Shown here: positions 9,207-18,395 of the stretch, one piece after another
How positions within the stretch are numbered: the stretch's first letter is position 1
Layout: each line of letters opens with the position of its first letter
Assembly (NCBI GenBank): GCA_963763495.1
Contig: CAVXOY010000018.1
Coordinates: forward strand, 186,001-250,000
Direction of reading: 5' to 3'
Source: DAOUEO01 sp963763495
GTDB taxonomy: Bacteria; Chloroflexota; Dehalococcoidia; DSTF01; JALHUB01
DNA length: 64,000 bases
The notes under the pieces: generated by a model
The model's input: only the letters and a program-made list of their open reading frames with translations
What the model was told of the DNA's origin: nothing
The model's database searches: none
Position numbers and translations under genes: made by a program

Positions 9207-10274
9207 CAGCGGAAGAAGTCGTCGCCGTGGATGATGCGGGCGATGTCAAAATAGCTGATGACGACGACGAAAGTCATGAAGAAGACGAGCCCCACCAGGT
9301 GGACGATCGCTTCCTTCTGGGGCGCGATCCGCCGCCCGCGACGTAGTAATCTCCAGCAGGACGAACACTATCCGGCCGCCGTCCAGGAACGGCAGAGGAA
9401 GGATGTTGATGACCGCTAGGTTGATGCTCAGGAGGGCGGTCAGGTCCAGCAGCGATTTCCACCCCGCCTCCTTGACCACCTCGCCGGTCGCCTGGGCGAT
9501 GCCGACGGGGCCGCTCACTTGAGGACTGGCTGCACCCTTGAACCAGGAGATCACCTCGTTGCGCGCGATCTTCAGGGCGTCGAAGGTGGCGCGTGTCCCT
9601 AGCCGGAACGCCGTCCAAGGGGCGTACGACTGTGTCTCAGTGAAGGGGTATTGGGAACCTATTGTGATCCCCGTCGGCCCCTGCTCCGCGGGAGGGGCCC
9701 AGCGCGCCTTCACCTTGAGGTCGAGGAAATCGCGCCCCCGCTTCACCGTCATCGTTATCTTCTCGCCCAGGTTGAGACGGATATTGTAGCCGGCGTCGGG
9801 GACGTTGTTGATGTCGCGGCCGTTGATCTTGTAGATCACGTCGCCGCTTTGTAGCCCCGCCGCCTCCGCTGGTGAGCTCGCTGCCACCGCGGCGATTACC
9901 GGCCGCCCCACCGGGACCTCGCGCGGGATCATGAAGCCCACAGAGAAGAGGAGAATAGCCAGAACGAAGTTCATGAATGCCCCCGCCGACAGGACAAACA
10001 CCCTTTTCAGCGGCGATTTCGAGGCCAAGCTGTCAGGATGAGACGGGTCCTCCTCGCCGATCATGCGCACGAACCCGCCCAAGGGCAGGGCGTTGATGGA
10101 GTATTCCGTTCCCCCGCGCTTGAATGCCCAAACTCGAGGCGGGAAGCCGACACCGAACTCCAGCACTCCCACGCCCGATAGCTTGGCCGCCACGAAGTGC
10201 CCGATCTCGTGGGCCAGCACCAGGCAGATGATGATGACTAGGAAAGGTAGGACCGAATGTAGGATAACGCTCAT
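9206..10274 (-). CDS. rseP: Site-2 (RIP) zinc metalloprotease RseP (one frame break)
   Basis: Intramembrane protease for regulated cleavage of membrane-anchored anti-sigma factors and signal-peptide remnants. Zinc motif HEIGH at about residues 22-26 in the first membrane helix, a PDZ domain (about 115-185, with SSPAEAAGLQSGDVIYKING), and the second catalytic segment INILPLPFLDGGR carrying the aspartate (LDG). An extra base near 9345-9352 shifts the last 50 codons; the corrected tail reads ...HLVGLVFFMTFVVVISYFD and ends DDFFR. The start overlaps the dxr stop (ATGA) and the stop overlaps the ispG start. About 355 residues after correction. Confidence 0.94.
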
Positions 10275-11425
10275 GCCTTTGCCCTCACCAAATCTTCGGC
10301 CCGTGCCCGTGCCCAGGCGTCGGCCGCCAGTATCCCATCCAAGTCGGGGTCGGGTATGCTGTCGTGTTCGTCCAACGTATCTTTGATCACCTGCGGGATG
10401 TCGGTGAAGCGGATGTGCCCGGCGAGAAAGCGTTCCACCGCCACCTCATCGGCCGCCGCGAGTACCGCCGGATATGTCCCGCCGCGGTGCCCCGCCTCCA
10501 GCGCCAGCGCCAGACAGGGATAGCGGCGCAAATCCAGCTTCTCGAAGTGGAGGTCGCCGGCCTGCGTCACGTCGAGGCGGGTCGCGGATGGCAACGGTAG
10601 CCGCTCCGGGTAGCACAGGGCGTACTGGATCGGCAGCCGCATGTCGGGGAGGCCGAGTTGGGCTTTCAGCGAGCCGTCCCCGAACTCCACAAACGAATGG
10701 ACAATGCTCTCCCGGTGCATCACGATCTCGATCCTGTCCAGCGGCACGTCAAACAGCCAGCGCGCCTCGATTGCCTCCAGCCCCTTGTTGAGCAGCGTCG
10801 CCGAATCGATTGTTATCTTCCGCCCCATCTGCCACGTTGGATGGCGCAGGGCCTGCTCCGGCGTCACCAGCCTTAGCTCATCTTGGCTCTTGTCCCTAAA
10901 GGCGCCCCCCGATGCGGTGAGGATAATGCGGCTGACATCCGTCTTCCGCTCTCCCCGCAGGCACTGCCAAACGGCGCTGTGCTCGCTGTCGATGGGCCTT
11001 ATCTCGCCCTTGCCGCGGGCCGCCGCCTGAGCGACGATCTTTCCCGCCATGACCAGCGCTTCCTTGTTGGCCAGGGCGACAACCTTGCCCGCCGCGAGGG
11101 CCGCCAGAGTCGGCAACAGGCCGGCCTTCCCGGCTGTGGCCACCACGACGACATCGACATCGGGATGGGTGGCCATCTCCTCCAGGGACGACGAGGCAGC
11201 GCCTCCTAGACTAATAACGCTCTTGGAGGCGTGTTCGTTTCCTTCACAGCAGATGAGCTTGGGAGAGAATTCGCGCGCCTGCTCTTCGAGAAGGGTAACG
11301 TTGCGCCCGGCGGCTAGGCCGACGACTCGAAAGCGTCCGCGCAGCCCCCGTACCACGTCGAGGGTCTGGCGCCCTATCGACCCTGTGGAACCGAGTATGG
11401 CGAGGCCTGTTACGGAAGTACCCAC
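10271..11425 (-). CDS. dxr: 1-deoxy-D-xylulose-5-phosphate reductoisomerase
   Basis: 384 aa, full length. Converts DXP to MEP with NADPH and a divalent metal. The NADPH motif LGSTGSIGRQTLDVV is at residues 10-24, ALANKEALVMAG near 122, the metal-binding DSEHSAVWQCL near 150, and ASGGAFRD near 170. C-terminal helices follow. It overlaps cdsA upstream by 16 bases and rseP downstream by 4, so it is translationally coupled with both. Confidence 0.97.
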   Translation of the reverse strand: MGTSVTGLAILGSTGSIGRQTLDVVRGLRGRFRVVGLAAGRNVTLLEEQAREFSPKLICCEGNEHASKSVISLGGAASSSLEEMATHPDVDVVVVATAGKAGLLPTLAALAAGKVVALANKEALVMAGKIVAQAAARGKGEIRPIDSEHSAVWQCLRGERKTDVSRIILTASGGAFRDKSQDELRLVTPEQALRHPTWQMGRKITIDSATLLNKGLEAIEARWLFDVPLDRIEIVMHRESIVHSFVEFGDGSLKAQLGLPDMRLPIQYALCYPERLPLPSATRLDVTQAGDLHFEKLDLRRYPCLALALEAGHRGGTYPAVLAAADEVAVERFLAGHIRFTDIPQVIKDTLDEHDSIPDPDLDGILAADAWARARAEDLVRAKA

Positions 11426-12198
11426 CTTACGTAGTAGTATACCACGATGGTCGTGAGGAGGACGCTGTCGAGCCGGTCCATGAGCCCCCCGTGGCCGGGG
11501 ACAAGCTGGCTCGCGTCCTTGATCTCCATGCTCCGCTTCAGCTTCGACTCGACGAGGTCGCCGATCTGGGCCGCCAGCGGCAGCAACAGGGCGAGGGGGA
11601 TGATCAGCGCGGCTTCCTTGCGCAGCCCCAGGAAGTAGTTGAGCAAGATGACGGCCGCGGCTCCAAATACGAAGCCGCCGATCGCGCCCTCTACCGTCTT
11701 CCCCGGGCTTATCGTCGGCGCTAGGTGGTGCCGGCCGATCGCCCTTCCCACGAAGTACGCCGACGTGTCGCAGGCAAACGTCGAGAAGACCGTCAGGTAG
11801 ACCCAGTCGCGTCCCTCTCCTACGTCACGGAGCAGTATCAGATGGCTGCCCAGCCATCCTAGATAGAGGACGCTGCCCACGGTCCACAGCCAGTCGGGGA
11901 GCGCCTCGGAAGTCTCGCTGAAAAGGGTGACCCAGATGAGGGGTATGACGATGACGCCGATCAGGAACCAGTTCATCCACTCGCCGCCGGCGTGGGCTGC
12001 CCCCGCCAGAGCGGCGGAGGACGCCGCGGCGATCAGGGCCAGCGGCCGCAGCCAGACGCCCCGCGCTGTCTGGAACTCCAGCGTTGCCACCAGGAGGATG
12101 GCTGCCACGACCCCGGCGAACCAGCGGTCGCCGGTCCAGATGAGCAAGACAACAAGAGGAATGCCGACGATCCCGGTAGCGATCCGTAGTTTCAGCAT
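11410..12198 (-). CDS. cdsA: Phosphatidate cytidylyltransferase
   Basis: 262 aa integral membrane enzyme making CDP-diacylglycerol from CTP and phosphatidate. About seven membrane segments are visible, from IATGIVGIPLVVLLIWTGD near the N-terminus to YYYVRWVLP at the end. The family signature near the C-terminus is clear: SKLKRSMEIKDASQLVPGHG followed by GLMDRLDS. The internal CDTSAYFVGRAIGRH segment is also conserved. The stop lies inside dxr (16-base overlap). Confidence 0.95.
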   Translation of the reverse strand: MLKLRIATGIVGIPLVVLLIWTGDRWFAGVVAAILLVATLEFQTARGVWLRPLALIAAASSAALAGAAHAGGEWMNWFLIGVIVIPLIWVTLFSETSEALPDWLWTVGSVLYLGWLGSHLILLRDVGEGRDWVYLTVFSTFACDTSAYFVGRAIGRHHLAPTISPGKTVEGAIGGFVFGAAAVILLNYFLGLRKEAALIIPLALLLPLAAQIGDLVESKLKRSMEIKDASQLVPGHGGLMDRLDSVLLTTIVVYYYVRWVLP

Positions 12199-12240
12199 CC
12201 GCCGCTGCTCTCCAAAACGCTCTCGAACCTAGCCCGCTGA

Positions 12241-12997
12241 CTAGCTCTTGTCTTTCTTCTTCGCCTTGACTCCGCCGAAGCGTCGCTCCCGCTGGCTGTA
12301 AGCCTGGAGAGCCTTCTCCATCTCCTCCGCCCCGAAGTCAGGCCAGTAGATGGGCGTCGAGTAGTACTCCGCGTAGGCCGCCTGCCAGATAAGGAAATTG
12401 GAGAGACGCATCTCCCCCGCCGTGCGGATGATCAGGTCCGGGTCGGGCAGGCCCGCCGTGTACAGATACGACCCGAAGCTCTCCTCGGTTATCTTCTCCG
12501 GCGGCAAGCCCTCCGCCGCGATCCGTCGCGCCGCCTCCACGATCTCCGCCCGCCCTCCGTAGTCGAAGGCTATCGCGACTGTTATCCGTCGATTCTCCTT
12601 GGTCAGTTCCACCGCGTCCACGACCTGCCTTCGCAGTTCCGACGGCAGGCGGTCGAGGTTCCCCAGATGAAGCAGCCGGGCGCCCTTCGCGTGCAGCTCC
12701 CGTATCTCTCGCTTGATGACCGTGCCGACGAGCCGCATGAGCGCGCTCACCTCAGCCCGCGGCCGCTGCCAGTTCTCAGTGGAGAAGGCGTAGAGGGTTA
12801 GATAGGGCACGCCTCGGTTGCCCAGGTACTCGATGATGCGGCGGATGTTCTCGGTGCCCGCCCGGTGCCCGGCTTGGCGCGATAACCCCCGCTCCTTGGC
12901 CCAGCGGCCGTTGCCGTCCATGATGATGGCGACGTGGGTCGGGAGATCATCCGGTCTCTTGCCGTTTTCTTGGGGATGGTTCTGGCGCTGCCGTCAT
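12241..12997 (-). CDS. uppS: Isoprenyl transferase (undecaprenyl diphosphate synthase type)
   Basis: Makes the C55 lipid carrier by cis-condensation of IPP on FPP. MDGNGRWAKERG carries the catalytic Asp; RQAGHRAG, TLYAFSTENWQRP, and the C-terminal RTAGEMRLSNFLIWQAAYAE are diagnostic. An uninterrupted frame starts only at ATG 12921, inside the conserved LPTHVAIIMDGNGR block. The LPTHVAII residues are encoded just upstream in the same frame but without a start codon. ATG 12995-12997 in the next phase gives MTAAPEPSPRKRQETG and joins after one base near 12950. I therefore give the longer span (251 residues, family-typical). Confidence 0.93.
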
Positions 12998-13040
12998 GAC
13001 GAGGCTGCCGCGCTCCTTTGGGGATAGGGTGGACGGCAGG

Positions 13041-13598
13041 CTACACCTCCAGCAGCTCCGCTTCCTTCTCTCTCCCCACCTTGTCTATCTCTTCGATGAA
13101 GCGGTCCGTGAGCTTCTGCAACTGCTCCTGGGCCCTGTGGTCGTCGTCCTCCGAGATCTTCTTGTCCTTGTCCAAGAGACGGAGCCCGTCGTGGCAGTGG
13201 CGGCGGATGTTGCGTACTGCTACCCGACCCTCCTCAACCTTCTTGTGCACCGACTTCACCAGTTCCTTGCGTCTGTCCTCCGTCAACTGCGGAATGGCCA
13301 GGCGGATGGTGTGGCCGTCGTTTATCGGGTTCAGCCCCAGGTCCGACTTCTGGATCGCCTTCTCGATCGCGCCCAGAGCCTGCCGGTCCCACGGCTGGAT
13401 GACGAGCAGCCGGGCCTCTGGGGCGCTGATCGTCGCCAATTGGTTTAGAGGAAGGGTGCTGTCATAGTGGTCTACCTTGAGCTGCTCCACCAGGCTGGGC
13501 CTCGCTCGGCCCGTGCGTATCGCGTCCAGCTCCCGCTGCAGTGCTGCGACCGCCTTCTTCATCCGCTGTTCGGCGTCGGCAATGGCTTCATCGATCAT
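13041..13598 (-). CDS. frr: Ribosome recycling factor
   Basis: 185 aa, full length. With EF-G it splits post-termination ribosomes. The three-helix bundle starts EAIADAEQRMKKAVAALQRE, followed by IRTGRARPSLVE, the beta domain (VDHYDSTLPLNQLATISAPE, then LLVIQPWDRQALGAIEKAIQ), the ...GLNPINDGHTIRLAIPQLTE segment, RRKELVK, and the C-terminal helix ending EAELLEV. It follows pyrH in the usual rpsB-tsf-pyrH-frr order. Confidence 0.97.
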   Translation of the reverse strand: MIDEAIADAEQRMKKAVAALQRELDAIRTGRARPSLVEQLKVDHYDSTLPLNQLATISAPEARLLVIQPWDRQALGAIEKAIQKSDLGLNPINDGHTIRLAIPQLTEDRRKELVKSVHKKVEEGRVAVRNIRRHCHDGLRLLDKDKKISEDDDHRAQEQLQKLTDRFIEEIDKVGREKEAELLEV

Positions 13599-13674
13599 CG
13601 GTGGCCTACCCCTCCAAAGTTGCTTGCAAGATACCGCGTTTGTTTGTTGCCCAGGAAGGCTGCGATGGCTGAGA

Positions 13675-14418
13675 CTACGCTAGCGCCGTCTCAGTATTGC
13701 TGACCAGAGTCCCGATCTTCTCTCCCCGCACTGCCCGCGCGATGCTCTCCGGGGCCATCAGGTCGAAGACGACGATGGGCAGGTTATTCTCCCGACACAG
13801 AGAAAAGGCCGCGCTGTCCATCACCTTCAGGCGCCGGCTCAGAGCGTCATCGTAGCTCAGCGTCGCAAAGCGGCGGGCACCGGGATCCTTCGCCGGGTCG
13901 GCCTCGTATACCCCGTCCACCTTGTTTTTCACTGCCAGCAGGGCCTGTGCCTCGATCTCGATGGCGCGCAGAGCGGCGGCGGTATCGGTTGTGAAATAGG
14001 GGTTGCCCGTGCCCGCTGCGAAGACGACGACGCGGCCCTCCGCCAGATGTGCCAGCGCCTGCCTGCGGGAGTAAGACTCCGCCACTCTCCCGATGTCGAG
14101 CGCCGACTGTATGCGCACGCTGAGGCCCATTCGCTCCAGCGAGTCCTGAAGGGCGAGCGAGTTGATGATAGTCGCCAGCATACCGGCGTAGTCGGCGGTA
14201 GCGCGTTGCATACCGCCCTCGTCCTGGCTCACCAGCGCGCCCCGCAGGAAATTACCGGCGCCCACCACGATCGCCATCTGCTGACAGGTCGCGTGGGCTG
14301 CCGCTATCTTCTCGGATACCAGAGTGAGAGTGGGGATGTCAATACCGAAGCGGCCTCCTCCGGCGAGAGCCTCGCCGCTCAGCTTGAGGAGGACTCTGCT
14401 GTAGCCGGACTCGGCCAT
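13675..14418 (-). CDS. pyrH: Uridylate kinase
   Basis: 247 aa hexameric UMP kinase of the amino acid kinase fold. It phosphorylates UMP to UDP. LLKLSGEALAGGGRFGID at residues 10-27, the IVVGAGNFLRG segment near 50 (family GGGN/GxxN-x-RG), ADYAGMLATIINSLALQD near 75, AAGTGNPYFTTDTAAALRA near 135, and KNKVDGVYEADPAKDP near 163 are diagnostic. It lies 7 bases after tsf, so the two are co-transcribed. Confidence 0.97.
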   Translation of the reverse strand: MAESGYSRVLLKLSGEALAGGGRFGIDIPTLTLVSEKIAAAHATCQQMAIVVGAGNFLRGALVSQDEGGMQRATADYAGMLATIINSLALQDSLERMGLSVRIQSALDIGRVAESYSRRQALAHLAEGRVVVFAAGTGNPYFTTDTAAALRAIEIEAQALLAVKNKVDGVYEADPAKDPGARRFATLSYDDALSRRLKVMDSAAFSLCRENNLPIVVFDLMAPESIARAVRGEKIGTLVSNTETALA

Positions 14419-14425
14419 AGGCGGC

Positions 14426-14929
14426 CTAGTTCCCTAGTTCGAATCGTGCGAACCGGCGAACCCGGACGTTCTCGCCTGTCTTGGCGATGACGTCGTTTAC
14501 GATGTCCTGGACCGACCGCGAGGAATCGCGGATATACGGCTGTTTGAGCAAACACGTCTCTTCGACGGGGCCCTCCGTATCGGGCGGAAGCTCCTCCTCC
14601 GATACGGCGAGAGGGCCGATCGCCGCGACCTGCATCGCCAGTTCGCGGACGAGGGCGCGGAAAGCATCCGTGCGGGCGACAAAGTCTGTCTCGCAGTTCA
14701 CCTCGACCATCGCCCCTATCCTGCCACCGGCGTGGATGTAGCACTCTACCAGCCCCTGCTCCGTCGAGCGGTGGGCCTTCTTCTCAGCCATAGTGAGACC
14801 CCGCTCGCGCAGGATCAACGCCGCCTTCTCTTGATCGCCGCCGGCTTCCGCCAGGGCTCGCTTGCAGTCCATAACACCGGCGTTTGTCTTCTCTCTTAGC
14901 GCCTTAATCTGTGCTGCAGAAATCTCCAC
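14426..14929 (-). CDS. tsf: Elongation factor Ts (short form)
   Basis: 167 aa, the short EF-Ts form known from Thermus and Chloroflexota, compared with about 280 in E. coli. It is the nucleotide exchange factor for EF-Tu. The N-terminal UBA-like module has LREKTNAGVMDCKRALAEAG, then KAALILRERGLTMAEKKAHR (TDF-type region). The core domain has EVNCETDFVARTDAFRALV near 78. It ends VRRFARFELGN. It lies 20 bases after rpsB on the same strand. Confidence 0.96.
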   Translation of the reverse strand: MEISAAQIKALREKTNAGVMDCKRALAEAGGDQEKAALILRERGLTMAEKKAHRSTEQGLVECYIHAGGRIGAMVEVNCETDFVARTDAFRALVRELAMQVAAIGPLAVSEEELPPDTEGPVEETCLLKQPYIRDSSRSVQDIVNDVIAKTGENVRVRRFARFELGN

Positions 14930-14949
14930 TTATGCGGTCCCTTCTACCT

Positions 14950-15837
14950 CTATGCCTGCTCCGCCGGTGCCTCTTCCGCGCTGACCGCTTCCGTGATCAC
15001 CGCGTCTGCCGGCGGCTCTGTCGTCGATTCCTCGGAGGTTGGTGCCTCTCCCTCTGGGGCAGCCGCGCTCGCCTCTACGGGCGCCGGCTCCTCAGGGGAG
15101 GCGCTGTATGTTCCCCCGGCCAGAATGTCTGCCTCGTCGGGGGAGTACTCCCGCAGCGTCAGCCCCTCCAGAGCGGCGTCGGCTATTCGCGAAGTGATCA
15201 GCCTCACCGCCCGGATGGCGTCGTCATTCGACGGGATCGGGTAGTCCACCTCGTCGGGGTTGCCGTTAGTGTCCACCATCGCCACGATCGGGATTCCCAG
15301 GCGGCGGGACTCGGCGATGGCGATACGCTCTGCTGTGGTATCGACGATGAAGATGGCGGAGGGAATCTGTGTCATCTCCTTGATGCCGCCGAAGTGCCGG
15401 TTCAGCCGCTCGATCTCCTTGTCCAGCTTGAGGCCCTCCTTCTTCGGCAGGCGCTCGTGCTCACCGCGGGCCTTAGTGTCCTCGAGGCGCGCCAAGTGAT
15501 CGATACGGCCCTGGATCGTAGAGAAGTTGGTGAGGGTGCCGCCCAGCCAGCGATTGGTGACATAAGGCATAAGGCAGCGCTTGGCTTCCGACTCGATGGA
15601 TTCCTGCGCCTGCCTCTTGGTGCCGGTGAAGAGGATGTTCTTCCCGCTCGCTACCAAGTCGCGCACGAAGTCGCAAGCCCTGGTCAGGTGCTGAACGGTC
15701 TGCTGCAAGTCGATGATGTGGATGCCGTTGCGTTCCGTGAATATGTAGGTCCGCATACGGGGGTCCCAGCGTTGGGTCTGGTGGCCAAAGTGGACACCCG
15801 CTTCGAGAAGCGACTTCATGCTTACTGGTGCTGCCAA
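14950..15837 (-). CDS. rpsB: 30S ribosomal protein S2
   Basis: 295 aa. The conserved S2 core (1-235) includes SLLEAGVHFGHQTQRWDPRM near the start, YIFTERNGIHIIDLQQTV, FTGTKRQAQESI, TNRWLGGTLTN, and PIVAMVDTNGNPDEVDYPIP near 195. After residue about 235 an Ala/Glu-rich low-complexity tail of about 60 residues (EEPAPVEASAAAPEGEA...) ends EEAPAEQA. Such acidic S2 extensions occur in several high-GC phyla. First gene of the operon. It has its own promoter and a long leader with a strong hairpin. Confidence 0.97.
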   Translation of the reverse strand: MAAPVSMKSLLEAGVHFGHQTQRWDPRMRTYIFTERNGIHIIDLQQTVQHLTRACDFVRDLVASGKNILFTGTKRQAQESIESEAKRCLMPYVTNRWLGGTLTNFSTIQGRIDHLARLEDTKARGEHERLPKKEGLKLDKEIERLNRHFGGIKEMTQIPSAIFIVDTTAERIAIAESRRLGIPIVAMVDTNGNPDEVDYPIPSNDDAIRAVRLITSRIADAALEGLTLREYSPDEADILAGGTYSASPEEPAPVEASAAAPEGEAPTSEESTTEPPADAVITEAVSAEEAPAEQA

Positions 15838-15890
15838 TGCTCCTCCTACCTATTGCCCCGTCGAGCGAGGACGCTATGCTAACTGCAAGA

Positions 15891-15931
15891 GCCCGCCCGC
15901 TTTGCCTGCTTCGAGGCGGAAAGGGGCGGGC
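15891..15931 (-). promoter_or_regulatory. Strong hairpin in the rpsB leader
   Basis: GCCCGCCC pairs with GGGCGGGC, then CTTT with AAAG and GCCT with AGGC, closing a 6-base loop (two small bulges), 16 bp in all. It lies within the predicted rpsB leader, 53 bases or more from the ATG, and has no U-tract after it. It could be an autoregulatory S2-binding leader, as known for rpsB leaders in other bacteria, or a terminator for the upstream phosphoesterase gene. Confidence 0.5.
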
Positions 15932-15942
15932 GAGGGCAATCT

Positions 15943-15972
15943 ACTATAGCATATGCCGCCGCCGACGGGCAA
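15943..15972 (-). promoter_or_regulatory. rpsB operon promoter
   Basis: Minus-strand TTGCCC (plus 967-972 of this kilobase), an 18-base spacer, and TATAGT (15943-15948) preceded by TGC, an extended -10. It would give a leader of about 100 bases. Confidence 0.6.
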
Positions 15973-16037
15973 TGGCTGTAGGTTTTCAGGAGATGTGAGA
16001 CAGAAGGGGGACAACGCGAACGCCCAGTGGGAGCAAG

Positions 16038-17336
16038 TCATTGGGACGAAGCACTCGTTGTCAACGTCCAAACAGGCCCTAATGTGGTCTGGGTGCCGTC
16101 ATCTATCGCGACATACCACTCGTATTGGGCTCCCGGAGACAAGTCCTGCCACACGGCCGAAGTATTGCTGCTGGACGCTACTCCCACGTTCGTCGCGATG
16201 ACCTCGAACTCGCCGTCGCTCCCCATGTCGTAGTCCAGGGTGAATTGACTGCTGGCGTCTGTCTCGAATTCGCCGAGGCCGCCGTTGCGGGTCGGCGAGT
16301 AGGTGTACGCGTATATCTTGTTTTCGTCCGGTTTGAAAGTGAAATACCTCAACCAGCCGTCGCCGCCGTTCGCCCTTGACTGATAGTCCTGAACGACTTG
16401 GTGGACCGGTTCGCCGCAGTCATTCGGGTCGGTTCGTCGCCCTTCCCCCGGGAAGTGCCCGTTGAGGACTAGAAAGACGTTGCAGTTCGGCTTGACCAGT
16501 CGTTGCCAGATCGCCTCAGCGGAGTTCCCGCCGTCAAATCCAGAGGTCGGCATCGCCGGCCGGACGCCCGATGTGTACAAGAAGGCATGAGTGCTGATGA
16601 TGGCGCGCCGGTTGGGGTTCGCCTTGAGTATTCGGTCTGCCCAGTCCAGCGCGTAGTTGGGGATATCCGGTTCGAGGTGGATGATAATGAAGTCGAGCGA
16701 GCCGACCGAGAAGAGCTCGTAGTTGTTCATATTGCCGTGGTCGACCGGGTCTAGCGTGGCGTCCTTTCCCATATAGCCGCCGTACCAACTGAAGCCTTCG
16801 TAGCGGCTGACCGGGAAATACCGATCAAACATCGCGGCGACTCTGTTTGAGCTCATGTCATGATTGCCCGGAGCGACGTTGCTCTTCACATCGTTGTCGT
16901 CGAGGGTAGCCATGTACTTGGCGGCGTCAATCCATTCCTGCTCAACCTGGTCTTTGTGCTCGACGATGTCGCCCAGGTGGCTGACGAACACGGTATTGAG
17001 CGCGTCCTTCGTATCTACTACCCACTGGGTTTGCGCCCCGAACGTCGCTGACTGCGATGGATCGGCGACGTAGTACTGAGTGTCTGGAATCACGACGAGA
17101 GTGAAGGGAGGCGGGGCCGCTTTGACGCGTCCGTAGAATGTCACTGTCAAAGGGTCACCGTCCGGGTCAGAGACGGTGGCATCGAGCGTGGGAGAGATCG
17201 AGGCGTTTGCTGCGCCGTCAGACGGCCCATTCAACGTGGGCTCGGCGGGTGGGCTGTTCGCCGGCTCAGGTGAGCCGTCGCTGCAGGAGCCCGCGACGAC
17301 GATGAGAAACGCCAGCCCGAGAAGAAATCGTCGCAC
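16038..17336 (-). CDS. Secreted calcineurin-like metallophosphoesterase lipoprotein
   Basis: 432 aa. The N-terminal signal MRRFLLGLAFLIVVAGSC ends in a lipobox-like VAGSC, so it is probably lipid-anchored on the outer face of the membrane. After a cadherin/FN3-like segment (about 30-78, AANASISPTLDATVSDPDGD) comes the phosphoesterase domain: PDTQYYV near 85, HLGDIVEHKDQVEQEW near 116, APGNHDMSS near 146, IISTHAFLY near 245 and LNGHFPGEG near 292, all metal ligands in order. The C-terminus is another beta domain. The substrate is unknown. Confidence 0.85.
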   Translation of the reverse strand: MRRFLLGLAFLIVVAGSCSDGSPEPANSPPAEPTLNGPSDGAANASISPTLDATVSDPDGDPLTVTFYGRVKAAPPPFTLVVIPDTQYYVADPSQSATFGAQTQWVVDTKDALNTVFVSHLGDIVEHKDQVEQEWIDAAKYMATLDDNDVKSNVAPGNHDMSSNRVAAMFDRYFPVSRYEGFSWYGGYMGKDATLDPVDHGNMNNYELFSVGSLDFIIIHLEPDIPNYALDWADRILKANPNRRAIISTHAFLYTSGVRPAMPTSGFDGGNSAEAIWQRLVKPNCNVFLVLNGHFPGEGRRTDPNDCGEPVHQVVQDYQSRANGGDGWLRYFTFKPDENKIYAYTYSPTRNGGLGEFETDASSQFTLDYDMGSDGEFEVIATNVGVASSSNTSAVWQDLSPGAQYEWYVAIDDGTQTTLGPVWTLTTSASSQ

Positions 17337-17358
17337 CTGTCTGCCCTCTTGCGGAACA

Positions 17359-17388
17359 AGTGTAGCAAGGCAGCAAAAAGGGCGTCAA
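17359..17388 (-). promoter_or_regulatory. Promoter for the phosphoesterase gene
   Basis: Minus-strand TTGACG (17383-17388), 18-base spacer, TACACT (17359-17364) preceded by TGC. It lies about 25 bases before the start codon. Confidence 0.5.
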
Positions 17389-17479
17389 CCGACCGTGCTC
17401 AGTAAGTCGGTCGCTCTCCAACCCTATTCTGTCCCCGGTCTGACGGATACCCGAGCGACTGCATGGCGTCGCCTCTGAC

Positions 17480-17508
17480 TTGCTCGTAAGGCATGCCCTG
17501 TCTACAGT
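17480..17508 (+). promoter_or_regulatory. Promoter for fmdB-dtd
   Basis: TTGCTC at 17480-17485, a 17-base spacer and TACAGT at 17503-17508, about 35 bases ahead of the fmdB start and its AGGAGG ribosome site. Confidence 0.4.
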
Positions 17509-17544
17509 AGAATCTGTCAACTGTTCTCAGGAGGTCTTCCTTAA

Positions 17545-17851
17545 TTGCCTACGTATGAGTATTGCTGCTCCGGATGCGGCTATCAGTACGAAACCCGCGA
17601 GGGTTTTGACGCTCCCGCTCTCCAGAGCTGTCCGCGTTGCGGCGAGGAGGCCCGTCGCATCCTCTATCCGCCGCCCATACTGTTCAAGACCTCAGGGTTC
17701 TATGTGACAGACAACCGCAAGGGCTCCAGCTATTCGCCTCCCAGCGAGCAAGTGAAGTCCGTGACCGCCGCTGACGCCTCAAAGAAATCGGAGCCGGACA
17801 AACCCGGAGCCAGCAGTCGACAAATCCCCAGAGGCTGCCGCCGCCGGTTAG
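17545..17851 (+). CDS. FmdB-family zinc ribbon protein
   Basis: About 101 aa. TTG start, supported by AGGAGG 10-15 bases upstream. The small CxxC zinc ribbon MPTYEYCCSGCGYQYETREG...CPRCG matches the FmdB/CxxC_CxxC_SSSS family. The tail is Ser/Lys-rich, as usual for the family. In the open frame the end reads RQIPRGCRRRLEASS; dropping one base near 17818 gives DKSPEAAAAG and a stop at 17849-17851, which looks more natural. The function is unproven, perhaps regulatory. It precedes dtd by about 10 bases. Confidence 0.8.
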
Positions 17852-17861
17852 AGGCGTCCTC

Positions 17862-18326
17862 TTGAAAGCCGTCATTCAACGCGTCAGCAAAGCCTCCGTA
17901 TCGGTTGATGGCGAGACCGTCGGCAGCATCGGCCCCGGCCTTGCAGTGCTGCTCGGCGTCGCCCAGGGCGACACGCCTGACGATGCCCGCCGCCTCGCCG
18001 AAAAGACAGCCGGTCTCCGCATCTTCAGCGACGCCGAAGGCCGCTTCAATCTCTCCCTCCTCGACACCGGCGGCGAGGCGCTGGTGATCAGCCAGTTCAC
18101 CCTTCTCGCCGACAGCCGCAAGGGACGCCGTCCCAGCTTCACCAACGCGGCGCCGCCTGAGGAGGCGGAGCCTCTGGTGGCCGGGTTCGAGGCTGTCCTT
18201 AGGGATATGGGAGTGCGGGTGGCCGGAGGCCGCTTCGGGGCGCACATGCTCGTGGAGATCCTCAACGACGGCCCCGTCACGATTATCCTCGATAGCGGCG
18301 AATTAGAGCGCCCACGAAGAGGATAG
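17862..18326 (+). CDS. dtd: D-aminoacyl-tRNA deacylase
   Basis: 154 aa. It removes D-amino acids (and mischarged Gly) from tRNA as chiral proofreading. TTG start: KAVIQRVSKASVSVDGETVG, LLGVAQGDT, SQFTLLADSRKGRRPSF with the catalytic SQxT motif near residue 77-80, and the C-terminal NDGPVTIILDS with the Gly-cisPro-type pocket segment (NxGPVT). Full length and unbroken. Co-transcribed with fmdB. Confidence 0.95.
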   Translation: MKAVIQRVSKASVSVDGETVGSIGPGLAVLLGVAQGDTPDDARRLAEKTAGLRIFSDAEGRFNLSLLDTGGEALVISQFTLLADSRKGRRPSFTNAAPPEEAEPLVAGFEAVLRDMGVRVAGGRFGAHMLVEILNDGPVTIILDSGELERPRRG

Positions 18327-18395
18327 ACGCCCTCGATCCTTTCCTTGTATACTTGTTATGGATGGCGTTTCTCCATACTCCTGAGGTTGCTGAAG

